Below are positions 51,400 to 61,500 of a stretch of DNA of 64,000 nucleotides, one piece after another. Every line of letters starts with the position of its first letter. The stretch's first letter is position 1. The stretch covers positions 1-64,000 of the forward strand of contig NZ_KB903809.1 of assembly GCF_000379845.1 (NCBI RefSeq). Direction: 5' to 3'. The stretch comes from Moraxella boevrei DSM 14165. Its GTDB lineage: Bacteria > Pseudomonadota > Gammaproteobacteria > Pseudomonadales > Moraxellaceae. Position numbers and translations under genes: made by a program. Below the pieces are notes generated by a model that was not told where the DNA came from, searched no databases, and worked only from the letters and a program-made list of their open reading frames with translations.

Positions 51400-51616
51400 G
51401 GTAATTCCTTTCATGCAAATAGTAAACCTATTAGCTTAGGGCTTTTTAGCCATGCTTGCAAGTTTTTTTCGCACAAATCATGAGAAAAATTGTTTGCCTA
51501 TGCCAATTTATCGGTTATCGGTGGCTTTTTTCATATTTTGCCGTGATTTTCATGCCATTTTGTGAAAAAGTTTGCTAAAATATCACAAATTTGTTACCAA
51601 AAGGGCATTCTTTCAC

Positions 51617-52273
51617 ATGACAACTCAACAACAATTAAAACAAGCGGTTGCCGAACACGCATTAACCTACATTGAAGATGGCATGATTTTGGGCGTTGGT
51701 ACAGGCAGTACTGTAAACTGCTTAATTGACTTATTACCAAAATTAAAAATAAAAGGGGCGGTCGCAAGTTCTAATGCTACCGCTGAACGCCTTGCTAAAC
51801 TGGGGATTGAGGTGTTGGATTTAAATATGACAGGTGAGCTTGATTTATACATTGACGGTGCGGACGAAGTCAATGCCAATTTACAACTTATCAAAGGTGG
51901 TGGCGGTGCTTTAACCAGAGAAAAAATTGTGTGTGCCAGTTCTAAACAATTTATCTGTATGGTTGATGGAAGTAAATGGGTGGAAAAACTGGGGGTCACC
52001 TTCCCATTGCCAATTGAAGTATTGCCCCAAGCTCGTTCTTATGTGGCTCGTGAATTGGTAAAAATGGGCGGTGAGCCTGTGTACCGTGAAGGGTTTGTTA
52101 CCGATTATGGCAATCTGATTTTGGATGTGTACGACCTAGATTTGACAGAACCATTGGTAATGGAACAACGTATGAATAACATCGTGGGCGTGGTGTGTAA
52201 CGGGATTTTTGCGTATCAAAAAGCCGATAAATTATTAATCGCTCGTCCGAGTGGCGTGGAAATGTTAGAATAA
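51617..52273 (+). CDS. rpiA: Ribose-5-phosphate isomerase A
   Basis: A 218-residue pentose-phosphate enzyme that interconverts ribose 5-phosphate and ribulose 5-phosphate. Motifs: GVGTGSTVNCLIDLL, SSNATAERL, DLYIDGADEVN, LIKGGGGALTREK (catalytic Asp, Glu and Lys) and MNNIVGVVCNGIFA near the end. Length equals E. coli RpiA (219). ATG 51617 is chosen because the family starts MT-x-QQLKQAV; codons upstream to 51572 are leader. Divergent from ilvA, as in E. coli relatives where the two are often adjacent. Confidence 0.96.
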   Translation: MTTQQQLKQAVAEHALTYIEDGMILGVGTGSTVNCLIDLLPKLKIKGAVASSNATAERLAKLGIEVLDLNMTGELDLYIDGADEVNANLQLIKGGGGALTREKIVCASSKQFICMVDGSKWVEKLGVTFPLPIEVLPQARSYVARELVKMGGEPVYREGFVTDYGNLILDVYDLDLTEPLVMEQRMNNIVGVVCNGIFAYQKADKLLIARPSGVEMLE

Positions 52274-52318
52274 TGTTAAACAAATTATTAAATTTCTTAA
52301 GACTATGAAATTTATAAA

Positions 52319-52368
52319 AAATAAGGGGTTTTTGTTGCATTTTTTGAACAAAACACCCTTATATTTTT
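52319..52368 (+). terminator. Long hairpin after rpiA
   Basis: AATAAGGGGTTTTTGTT and AACAAAACACCCTTATATT form an imperfect stem of about 15 pairs with a 10-base loop, ending in a T run (TTTTTG). Likely terminator. Confidence 0.5.
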
Positions 52369-52437
52369 GCCAAAAAAATCGGTAAAATAGTCAAATTTTT
52401 ATTATTTTATTTAATTTTGGTTAAAAAGTAGTGAAGT

Positions 52438-53118
52438 ATGAATAAATTTTATTCACAAAACCGTCAATTATTGTGGGCATTATTTGTATTTGTTGGCAGT
52501 TTTATACTGTTTAAATCGCCGTGGTTTAGCCGTATCGAGCATATTATTCCGCTTGAGTTATCGTCAGAAACGCTTTATTTGATTAGTTGGAATTTGGCGA
52601 CCTTGGTGTATTTGGGCATGACATTTTGGATGATTTGGCATACGCAACATGGTCAAATCAAGCGTCGTACCAAAAATGAATACGAACGTAAACGCATTAT
52701 GCTGATTACCACAATTTTATCGAGTATTAACTGCGTGGTGTCGGTGGTGCGAGAGCTTGGTTCGTCCGACCGTTGGAGTGATACGCAGATTGGATTTCAC
52801 GTTGGTTTGGCGATTACCACTGTGATTTTGTCGTGGTTTTTTATTCACACCTTATTTGCGTTATATTACGCCCATTATTATTATCATGCTGAGCATGACG
52901 ATGATTTTCCGCTAGATTTTCCGCACGATTCGCACCCCGACTATTATGATTTTTTGTATTTTTCCTATGGTATTGGTGTGTCGGGGCAAGCATCAGATGT
53001 ATCATTTACCACCAAAGTGGTGCGACGTATCGGCACGGTGCATTCGGTGCTAACCTTTTTTTATAACACGGCGATTTTGGCGTTAATGATTGAAATGGCG
53101 GCGAGCTTTTTGCGTTAA
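52438..53118 (+). CDS. DUF1345 membrane protein
   Basis: A 226-residue protein with about five membrane segments: near residues 12-28, 45-68, 85-105, 120-143 and 203-223. The conserved DUF1345 core is seen in FIHTLFALYYAHYYY, followed by an acidic His/Asp-rich loop and the FLYFSYGIGVSGQASDVSFTT segment with its ASDV motif. The function of the family is unknown. It stands between rpiA and glnE. Confidence 0.85.
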   Translation: MNKFYSQNRQLLWALFVFVGSFILFKSPWFSRIEHIIPLELSSETLYLISWNLATLVYLGMTFWMIWHTQHGQIKRRTKNEYERKRIMLITTILSSINCVVSVVRELGSSDRWSDTQIGFHVGLAITTVILSWFFIHTLFALYYAHYYYHAEHDDDFPLDFPHDSHPDYYDFLYFSYGIGVSGQASDVSFTTKVVRRIGTVHSVLTFFYNTAILALMIEMAASFLR

Positions 53119-53167
53119 ACGTTTTTACGTTACAAAATCGTATTTTCTCACAATTATACCAGTCTGC

Positions 53168-53228
53168 GTTCGTGGTGAGCCTGTCAAAATACAACGTTAA
53201 CCAAAACTTTGACAAGCTCAGAGCGAAC
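53168..53228. repeat. REP-like inverted repeat
   Basis: GTTCGTGGTGAGCCTGTC plus AAA (53168-53188) and TTTGACAAGCTCAGAGCGAA plus C (53208-53228) are inverted copies that agree at 17 of 21 positions, with a 19-base loop. T-rich sequence follows, so the hairpin may act as a terminator for the DUF1345 gene. This type of GTTCG-GTGAGC-TGTC palindrome is scattered in many proteobacterial genomes. Degraded half-copies may be at 19578 and 49288. Confidence 0.65.
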
Positions 53229-53354
53229 AGCTCCTTTTTTTATTAAAGCTAAATGGAATAATTGGCTATCAAAAAATTTGTGAAAACCCTTTTAAAAAGG
53301 TTCTAAAATATGTTATTGTTAAAGTTTAGACTGTTTTAAAAAAGGGAAAACCCC

Positions 53355-56147
53355 ATGCCAACCGTTTTGCCAACCCCTGAAGCTATCAACGTTTTACAAC
53401 GGGCAAGCCAATTTGGATTTCAACTTTGGCAAAATAAACCAACCGTTGCCCAGTCTTTTATCAAAAGTTATCCGCTTAATCAAACCCTAAATGAGCAAGT
53501 TATTAAAGATTTAATCCAAGATTATACCCTTGATGATGAGTGCTGTATTGCAGATGAAATCAGCGTGATGAAAGGCTTGCGAACCTTGCGTAACTTAATG
53601 ATGTTACGTTGGATTTGGCAAGATGCACTAAGGCTAATTTCATTAGAACAATTAACATGGGAACTAAGCCATTTTGCCGATGAGTGTTTAATTTTTGCCA
53701 AAAGTTATGTTTATCAAACCTTAATTCAAAAGTATGGCGAACCGCATTTTTACGATACCAAAAATCGCTTGCAAAAAGATGATTTAGCCATTATTGCCAT
53801 GGGAAAAATGGGGGCTAAAGAGTTAAATTTATCCAGTGATATTGATTTGATTTTTGTGCATCAAGGGCAGGGCGAAACGGACGGCAAAAAATGTATTGAT
53901 ACCAAAGTTTTTATGAAAAAATGGGGGCAAGGTATTATTGAGTTGCTAGACAAGCCGACCCAAGACGGTTTTGTTTTTCGCATTGATATGCGATTGCGTC
54001 CGTGGGGCGATGGTAGTGATTTGGCGATACATTTGTCGGCGTTAGAAAAATATTTTGCCCAACATGGGCGTGCGTGGGAACGCTTTGCATGGCTAAAAGC
54101 TCGGATTGTCAATTGCATTGATTTTACAGACAATTTACAACAGCTTATTCAGCCGTTTGTGTTTCGTTATTATGTGGACTATAGTGCATTTTCCGCCTTG
54201 CGAGAGATGAAGTCGCTGATTGAAAACCAAGTGACCCAACGCCAAGACACCGATAATATTAAACTTGGGGCAGGGGGTATTCGGGATATTGAATTTATTG
54301 TGCAGTCGTTTCAGCTCATTTATGGTGGGCGAGTATTGCCCTTAAAAGTCAAAAATTGTTTACAAGCGATGCAAAAGTTGCATGAATTGGACTATTTGGA
54401 TGCGCAAACTTATGAAAATTTAGCCAATGCCTATCGGTTTTTACGCCGTTTGGAACACGGTATTCAGGCAATTCATGATGAACAAACCCAACGTTTGCCG
54501 AGTGACCCAGTTTGGCAACAAAATTTAGCCAATGTGTTAGGGTTTGATGATTGGATGGCATTATTAACCTGTTTAAATCAACATCGGTTACTGGTAAAAG
54601 TACCGTTTGACAACCTTGTTACTGAACGCAAACACCCTGTCGCTGTTGTGGAAATCAAACATGACCAAAATTTAGAACAATTATCCACACGTTTAACCGA
54701 AGAAAATCAACAAAAATTGACAAATTTTTGGCAAAGTAATTTGGTAAAAAAACTTAGCGATGAAGCCAAAAATCGCTTAGATACGGCTTATCCGTTACTA
54801 GTGTACGCTTTGTTACAAGTGGATAAAACGGTAGCGAATGTGGCGTTGCCACGTTTGTTAAATTTGCTTGAGTCGGTCAGTCGCCGTTCTATTTATCTGG
54901 TAATGCTGAGCGAAAATCCACACGCTACCGCCAAACTCATTCCGATGTTGGCATCTAGTCCATGGATTGCCACCGAATTGGCAAATCATCCTGTGTTGTT
55001 GGATTCGTTTTTGCGTGAAAAATACCGACATTTGCCGAATAAAGATGAGCTAGCCGATATTTTACGCCAACAGTTACTAAGGGTTGAGCCTAATGATGAA
55101 GAAGGGCTACTCAATGCCTTTCGTTTTTTTAAAAAAACCCAAGTATTGGCAGTTGCTAGTAGTGATATTTTGGCGGAACGACCCTTGATGAAAGTGTCGG
55201 ACTCTTTGACCTTTATTGCAGAAGTGGTGCTAGAAAAAGCATTGGAGCGGGTATTTGCTGATTTGGTGAAAAAACACGGCTATCCGCTCAATATCCAAGG
55301 CGAGCCTGTCAATGCCAATCAAAATGGCTTTGCGGTGATTGGCTACGGCAAACTTGGTGGATTGGAGATGAGTTATAGCTCGGATTTGGACTTGGTGTTT
55401 TTGCATGACATTGACGAGCAGGCGATGACGATTGGCGATAAACCGATTAGCGGAATGCAGTTTGCAAGTCGTTTGGCACAGCGGTTGATGAATTATCTCT
55501 CTACCCAAACTCGGGACGGGCGAGCCTATGAAATTGATATGCGACTGCGTCCGTCAGGGCAAGCGGGCATGCTTGTGGTCTCGTGCCATGCCTATCTGCT
55601 ATACCAAGAGCAAAAAGCGTGGGCATGGGAACATCAAGCCTTGGTACGAGCAAGGGCGATTTGTGGTGACAAGCAAGTTATGGCAAAATTTAACACTATT
55701 CGCCGAAAAATTCTGTGTATGCCACGAGAGCTAAATGCGGTGCGGATTGACGTGGGCGAAATGCGACACAAAATGCAAGACCACCTTGGCACGAAAAAAC
55801 ACATGAAACAACAAGGCAAATTTCACCTAAAACAAGATGCAGGTGGCATGGTGGATATTGAATTTATGGCACAGTTTGCCGTGCTTGCCTATGCCAGCGA
55901 CTATCCAGAACTTGCGGTGTGGAGCGATAATGTGCGGATTTTTGAAGAACTTGGCAAAACAGGCTTGGTGGATAAGGCGATTTGCGAACGTTTGATCGAA
56001 TGTTATTTGAGCTTGCGTGCCAAAACCCATACCTTGGCATTAGCGGAACAATCTACCGTCGTAGATGACAGTGGTTGGCATGAACTGCGGATATTTGTTG
56101 ATGAGCAATGGCAAATGCTGATTGGGCAACGCCCTGAAGCACTTTGA
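53355..56147 (+). CDS. glnE: Bifunctional glutamine synthetase adenylyltransferase/adenylyl-removing enzyme
   Basis: A 930-residue regulator that adenylylates and deadenylylates glutamine synthetase under PII control. Two nucleotidyltransferase domains are visible, each with a G-x11-D-x-D motif: MGAKELNLSSDIDLIFVH (about residue 155) and KLGGLEMSYSSDLDLVFLH (about 665). Each is followed by its RLRP segment (DMRLRPWGDGSDL and DMRLRPSGQAG) and a GlnD-PII uridylyltransferase-like helical domain with GGIRDIEF or GGMVDIEF. Length is normal (E. coli 946). Ribosome site AAAGGGA. Confidence 0.97.
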   Translation: MPTVLPTPEAINVLQRASQFGFQLWQNKPTVAQSFIKSYPLNQTLNEQVIKDLIQDYTLDDECCIADEISVMKGLRTLRNLMMLRWIWQDALRLISLEQLTWELSHFADECLIFAKSYVYQTLIQKYGEPHFYDTKNRLQKDDLAIIAMGKMGAKELNLSSDIDLIFVHQGQGETDGKKCIDTKVFMKKWGQGIIELLDKPTQDGFVFRIDMRLRPWGDGSDLAIHLSALEKYFAQHGRAWERFAWLKARIVNCIDFTDNLQQLIQPFVFRYYVDYSAFSALREMKSLIENQVTQRQDTDNIKLGAGGIRDIEFIVQSFQLIYGGRVLPLKVKNCLQAMQKLHELDYLDAQTYENLANAYRFLRRLEHGIQAIHDEQTQRLPSDPVWQQNLANVLGFDDWMALLTCLNQHRLLVKVPFDNLVTERKHPVAVVEIKHDQNLEQLSTRLTEENQQKLTNFWQSNLVKKLSDEAKNRLDTAYPLLVYALLQVDKTVANVALPRLLNLLESVSRRSIYLVMLSENPHATAKLIPMLASSPWIATELANHPVLLDSFLREKYRHLPNKDELADILRQQLLRVEPNDEEGLLNAFRFFKKTQVLAVASSDILAERPLMKVSDSLTFIAEVVLEKALERVFADLVKKHGYPLNIQGEPVNANQNGFAVIGYGKLGGLEMSYSSDLDLVFLHDIDEQAMTIGDKPISGMQFASRLAQRLMNYLSTQTRDGRAYEIDMRLRPSGQAGMLVVSCHAYLLYQEQKAWAWEHQALVRARAICGDKQVMAKFNTIRRKILCMPRELNAVRIDVGEMRHKMQDHLGTKKHMKQQGKFHLKQDAGGMVDIEFMAQFAVLAYASDYPELAVWSDNVRIFEELGKTGLVDKAICERLIECYLSLRAKTHTLALAEQSTVVDDSGWHELRIFVDEQWQMLIGQRPEAL

Positions 56148-56485
56148 TTTTTAACATTATTTTAGTATAGATAAATAAAATTTTAAGAAAAAATGATATA
56201 GTAAAGACAACGGCTAGCATTTTTAAATTATGCAGTTTTGGTAATAAAAAATGTAGGTGATTTTAAACATATTAATGGTATAATGATTGAAAATTGGTTT
56301 GATTAATGGATTTGTATTCCTGAAAATTTGGTTAAGGCTAAAAATTTTTCTATATAAATGGTGTAAATGTGAAAATCTTTACTTTATACAAAACTTTTAT
56401 TTTGATAAAATGGTAAAAACAAAAAATTTAGTTTAAAAAGAATTTAACGAAAAAACTTTAACAAAGAAACAAGAAGGTAACTCAT
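56148..56485. other. 338-bp AT-rich gap upstream of ilvE
   Basis: I see no gene, tRNA or clear leader peptide. TATAAT at about 56278-56283 and GATAAAAT near 56404 are possible -10 boxes for ilvE. No obvious attenuator stem-loop with a T run is present. Confidence 0.35.
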
Positions 56486-57430
56486 ATGGCAACAATCCCA
56501 ACCATGGCAGACCGTGACGGTGTAATCTGGAAAGACGGCGAATTAATTGACTGGCGTGAAGCCAAAATCCACGTTTTAACCCATACCTTGCATTACGGCA
56601 TGGGCGTGTTTGAAGGCGTGCGAGCTTATAAAACCCATGACGGACGTACCGCAATTTTTCGCCTTGACGACCACACCAAGCGTTTGTTAAATTCGGCAAA
56701 AATTTTTCAATTGGAAGTACCTTACGACTTCGCCACGTTTAACCAAGCTCAAAAAGACGTGGTTCGCAAAAATAATTTGGACTCTGCTTACATTCGTCCA
56801 TTAATTTGGGTTGGTTCAGAAAAACTGGGTATCGCCGCCAAAGACAACACTATTCACGCCATTGTCGCTGCTTGGCAATGGGGTGCGTATCTTGGTGAAG
56901 AAGGTATGCAAAAAGGCATTCGTGTCAAAACATCATCTTACACCCACCATATGCCAAACGTTACCATGTGTAAAGCCAAAGCGGTGAGCAATTATCCAGT
57001 GTCTATCATGTCAAATCAAGAAGTTACTCGCAATGGCTATGACGAAGCGATTTTAATGGACCCACAAGGCTATGTTTGTCAAGGTTCTGGCGAAAATTTA
57101 TTTTTGGTAAAAGACGGAGAATTACACACACCAGATTTGTCAGGGGGTGCGTTAGACGGTATCACTCGCCGTACCATTATCCAGTTTGCCAATGATTTGG
57201 GTATCAAAGTGCATGAACGCCGTATTACTCGTGATGAGTTTTATTTGGCAGATGAAATCTTTATGACAGGTACTGCCGCCGAAGTTACCCCAATTCGTGA
57301 ATATGATGACCGTGTGATTGGCTGTGGTGCAAGGGGTGAAATTACCGAAAAATTGCAAACCTTGTTTTTTGATGTGGTGCAAGGTCGCAATGAAAAATAC
57401 GCTCATTGGTTAAGTTATGTTGATGAATAA
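56486..57430 (+). CDS. ilvE: Branched-chain amino acid aminotransferase
   Basis: A 314-residue class IV PLP aminotransferase that makes valine, leucine and isoleucine from their keto acids. GVFEGVRAYKTHDGRTAIFRLDDHTKRL is typical of the N-terminal half, MCKAKAVSNYPVS carries the PLP lysine, and EAILMDPQGYVCQGSGENLFLV and FMTGTAAEVTPIREYDDR complete the active-site pattern. Length fits IlvE. Ribosome site AAGAAGG. A terminator follows at 57446-57481. It works in the same pathway as ilvA in this window. Confidence 0.95.
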   Translation: MATIPTMADRDGVIWKDGELIDWREAKIHVLTHTLHYGMGVFEGVRAYKTHDGRTAIFRLDDHTKRLLNSAKIFQLEVPYDFATFNQAQKDVVRKNNLDSAYIRPLIWVGSEKLGIAAKDNTIHAIVAAWQWGAYLGEEGMQKGIRVKTSSYTHHMPNVTMCKAKAVSNYPVSIMSNQEVTRNGYDEAILMDPQGYVCQGSGENLFLVKDGELHTPDLSGGALDGITRRTIIQFANDLGIKVHERRITRDEFYLADEIFMTGTAAEVTPIREYDDRVIGCGARGEITEKLQTLFFDVVQGRNEKYAHWLSYVDE

Positions 57431-57445
57431 ATTGTGATAAAGGCA

Positions 57446-57481
57446 TAAAAACGTCAGTAATTTGATTTATTGGCGTTTTTT
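57446..57481 (+). terminator. Terminator of ilvE
   Basis: AAAAACG-CAGTAA pairs with TTATTG-CGTTTTT (one bulge on each side), ending in a T run about 15 bases after the stop codon. Confidence 0.65.
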
Positions 57482-57620
57482 ATTGATATGTTAAAGGTTA
57501 TTAAGAAAATCTGTGATAAAATCGTCGTGTTAAAAACGTTTGTGATACAATAATCTAACGGATAAAGTTACCACGACTTTATTTATGATAAAAAAAACTA
57601 TATTTATTGGTCTAAACAAT

Positions 57621-58538
57621 ATGAGTGAAATTGAATTCGTATTAGATAATGGAACAACTTTTAGTCCATCACACAATGACACACAACCTATTGAAAATCA
57701 TCATTATCTATATCTTGCCATTTCTGATAATGGTGGTTTTTTTACAATCGGTGATACACTAAATTGTGGAGAAGTTATTCAAGATTTAAATAGAACAAAA
57801 TTTGCTCATTACAATGATTGGACACTTGTATTTTCAGCAACTTTTTTTGAAGCTGATAAATTGGTGGCATATCTAAAATGGTTTTTTGAAGATGAGTTAG
57901 TTTTTGACGATACTTTTGATGTGGATATTCATAAATTTTTATCAAAAATTTTTGCCCATCAAATTATAGAAAAATTTCATAATAAAGAACATATTAACAG
58001 GTTTAGAGTTGCAAAAGGTTGGTATTTAAAGTATGGAAATATGATTGAAGTATTGAATAAAGAGAGTGAGCAAAATCTTTACCAAAATTGGAAAAATCAA
58101 TATATTCAAACACATGAAACTACTGCTGAACTACAGACAGATATTAACTTACCAATGCAAAAAATTATTGATAAACAAAATTTAATGTATCAAGAATTAG
58201 ATTTATTAAAACATAAATTGGCTAACCTAATTAACCAACCAACAAAAACTGTGATTGTTCAAGAAACTAAGGAAATAACTGAGTATAAAGATAATTTAAA
58301 TGCTTTATATAGATATAGACGAATTTTAGTTTTAGAACATCAAATAAAAGAAATCATCAATATTCAAGAAAATACAGACATAAATTTAGCTGATAAGATA
58401 GATAAACTAATTGATGAAAAGCTAAGTTTAATTGAATTTACTGATGAACATGAACAGCCAAAATATTTTCGGTTTATTATGGGTTTAGTAGTTCTTATGT
58501 TTATATTAACTGTTGCATATTTTCTATTTAAACCTTAA
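57621..58538 (+). CDS. Tail-anchored coiled-coil protein of unknown function
   Basis: A 305-residue product from ATG 57621 (ATG 57585 would add 12 residues; neither has a good ribosome site). Residues ~1-170 look globular with several aromatic clusters (HHYLYLAISDNGGFFTIG, YLKWFFEDEL). About 180-265 is a coiled coil (ELDLLKHKLANLI). A single membrane segment closes the protein (FIMGLVVLMFILTVAYFLF), so it is probably C-terminally anchored in the inner membrane with the bulk in the cytoplasm. Codon use is more AT-rich than the neighbouring ilvE and hrpA, hinting at later acquisition. No family is recognised. Confidence 0.6.
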   Translation: MSEIEFVLDNGTTFSPSHNDTQPIENHHYLYLAISDNGGFFTIGDTLNCGEVIQDLNRTKFAHYNDWTLVFSATFFEADKLVAYLKWFFEDELVFDDTFDVDIHKFLSKIFAHQIIEKFHNKEHINRFRVAKGWYLKYGNMIEVLNKESEQNLYQNWKNQYIQTHETTAELQTDINLPMQKIIDKQNLMYQELDLLKHKLANLINQPTKTVIVQETKEITEYKDNLNALYRYRRILVLEHQIKEIINIQENTDINLADKIDKLIDEKLSLIEFTDEHEQPKYFRFIMGLVVLMFILTVAYFLFKP

Positions 58539-58581
58539 CAAAAAAATCACAATTTATTGATACTATTAAAGAAATAAGTAT

Positions 58582-61500
58582 ATGATAAAAAATCCAACAA
58601 CTCCAAAACCAATTATGGCAAAAGACCGTTTTTTTCTAAAAAAACGCTTTAGTGAACTGAAAAAACTTGACAAAGACAACCCAAACTACCAAAGCCTTAC
58701 CGAAAAATACCAATTGCAACTAGAAAAATCACAACAACAAGTCCAAGCTCGCCTTGACAGTTTGCCGACCATTCACCTAAACGAAGACTTACCTGTTAGC
58801 TCTCAAGCCCAAACCTTAATCAAAGCCATTCAAGACAACCAAGTCATCATCGTGGCAGGCGAGACAGGCTCAGGCAAAACCACCCAATTGCCAAAAATCG
58901 CCATGCTGGCAGGACGTGGCATTACAGGGCAAATCGGACACACCCAGCCCAGACGACTAGCAGCCAGAAGCGTGGCAAACCGAATCGCAGAAGAATTGGG
59001 CGAAAATTTGGGTAAAACCGTTAGTTTTAAAGTACGATTTAGTGAAAAAGGTTCGGCAAATTCCATTGTCAAGCTGATGACGGACGGCATTTTGCTTGCT
59101 GAACTCGCCCATGACCGTTTTTTAAGCCGTTACGATACCATTATCATTGACGAAGCCCACGAACGTAGCTTAAACATTGATTTTATCATGGGTTATCTAA
59201 AAAAATTATTACCAAAACGCCCAGATTTAAAGGTCATTATCACGTCTGCCACCCTTGATACCGAGCGGTTTAGCCAATATTTTGCTACCTTTGACAAAAA
59301 AAGCAAACAAAAGAAAAATGCCCCAGTATTTATTGTGGAAGGTCGCAGTTATCCTGTGGAAGTGCGTTACCGTCCTTTGACTGATGAGATTGTTAAAAGT
59401 GCTGATGATGATAATTTTGATGATGTGGAAGAAAATTTGCCACGAGCCATTATCCAAGCGGTGAACGAATGTTATCAAGATGCGAGCGAAAAAGGTCATG
59501 CTGAACAAGCTGATATTTTGATTTTTACCGCAACTGAAGCCCAAATTCACGATTTAACGGATATTTTACAACAATATGTCAATCAAGGACAATTTCGCCA
59601 TACCCAAATTTTGCCGTTATTTGCAAGACAAAGTTTTGCTGAACAACAACAAATTTTTCACCCCACAGGTGGAAGACGCATTATCATTGCCACCAACGTG
59701 GCAGAAACATCTTTGACCGTTCCCAACATTCGTTATGTGATTGATTTGGGTTTTGCTCGGATTTCTCGCTATGATTATCGTTCAAGGGTGCAACGGTTGC
59801 CCATAGAAGCGATTAGCCAGTCCGCCAGTAATCAGCGAAAAGGGCGTTGCGGACGGGTGTCGGCGGGCGTGTGTATTCGTTTGTATAGTGAAGGAGATTT
59901 TAACAGTCGCCCAGAATTTACCGAGCCTGAAATTTTGCGAACCAATTTGGCAAGTGTGATTTTGCAAATGGCAAATTTGGGCTTAGGCGATGTGTCGGAT
60001 TTTGATTTTATTGAACCGCCAGACGGTCGTTTGGTGAATGACGGTTATAAATTATTGACTGAATTGGGGGCGATTAGCGATAAAAATGCGTTAAAAACTG
60101 ATAAAAATAACCGCCATAAAAAAGCACAAAAGCCCAATATGTTAACGCCAATCGGTCAAAATATGGCAAAAATGCCGATAGACCCACGTTTAGCCAGAAT
60201 GCTGATAGCAGGGGAACAGTTTGGCTGTTTGCGAGAATTATTGGTGATTGTCTCCGCTTTATCGGTGCAAGACCCTCGAGAACGCCCAAGCGACAAACAG
60301 ACCCAAGCCGACCAAAAACACGCCTTATTTCGCCAAGCGGACAGTGATTTTTTATTTTATATCAGTCTTTGGCAAGCGATTTTTGGTTCACTTTGGCAAA
60401 AAAGTATTGAAAATGATGAACAAATCCTTGCCCCAAGTCCATATCAAGACAATCATGGCAAACTTAGCAATAGCCAACGCAAATCGTTTGCTAAAAAACA
60501 TTTTTTAAGCTCACCACGTTTGCGAGAATGGCAACAAACCCATGAACAATTAAAACAGATGGTGCAAGATTTGGGTTTAACAATCAATGATGAACCTGCC
60601 AGTTTTGCCCCCATTCACCGAGCGTTATTGACTGGGCTTTTGTCATTTATTGCCCAAAAATCCAATGACACCGATATCAATTCATCAGGCAAAGCGGTGA
60701 AAAATAAACGTGGCGAATATTTGCTCGCTCGTCAGCATAAAGCAAAAATTTTCCCGTCTAGTGTGTTGTTTAAACAAAATCCTGATTGGGTGATGGCGTT
60801 TGAAATCGTGCAAACATCGCAAGTATTTATGCGAAATTTGGCAAAAATTGAACCTGAATGGATTTTGGCAGGAGCAGGCGATTTACTAAAATACCATTAT
60901 TTTGAACCGCATTGGTCGGTAAAAACGGGTCATATCAAGGCGTATGCCCAAATAAGTCTGTTTGGTTTAATTGTGGTTCATAAACAGTTAATGAATTATG
61001 AACATATCAACCGAGACGAAGCTCACGATATTTTTATCCGAGATGCCCTGATTTTGGGTAATCTGTTTCCCAAAGATAAACAACCGCCATTTTTGCAACA
61101 CAATATCGCCAAAGTTGCTGATGTGTCCTTGATTGAAGACAAATTACGCAGACGAGATTTATTGGTTGATGAAGAAGTGTTGTATCAATTTTATGCCAAC
61201 CGAGTGCCTGTGCATATCGCTAGCCGAAAAGCATTTGAAGATTGGCGAAAAGAAATTGAAAAAAACGACCCTAAGTATTTGTTTTTTAGTGATAAAGATG
61301 TTTTAACGGATACCGCACCGACCACAAAAGCCTTCCCCGAAACGTGGCAACTGGGAGCGTTAAAACTGCCGTTAAGCTATGTGTTTGACCCTGCCAGCGA
61401 TGATGACGGCGTAACCATTAAAGTGCCGTTAATTGCTCTGCCACAGTTGGATGCTGTGGAATTGTTATGGGGGATTAAAGGTTGGCGTTATGAATTGGTG

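Noticed and set aside
60248-60508. 86-codon ORF inside hrpA
   Set aside because: Out-of-frame shadow of a strongly coding gene.
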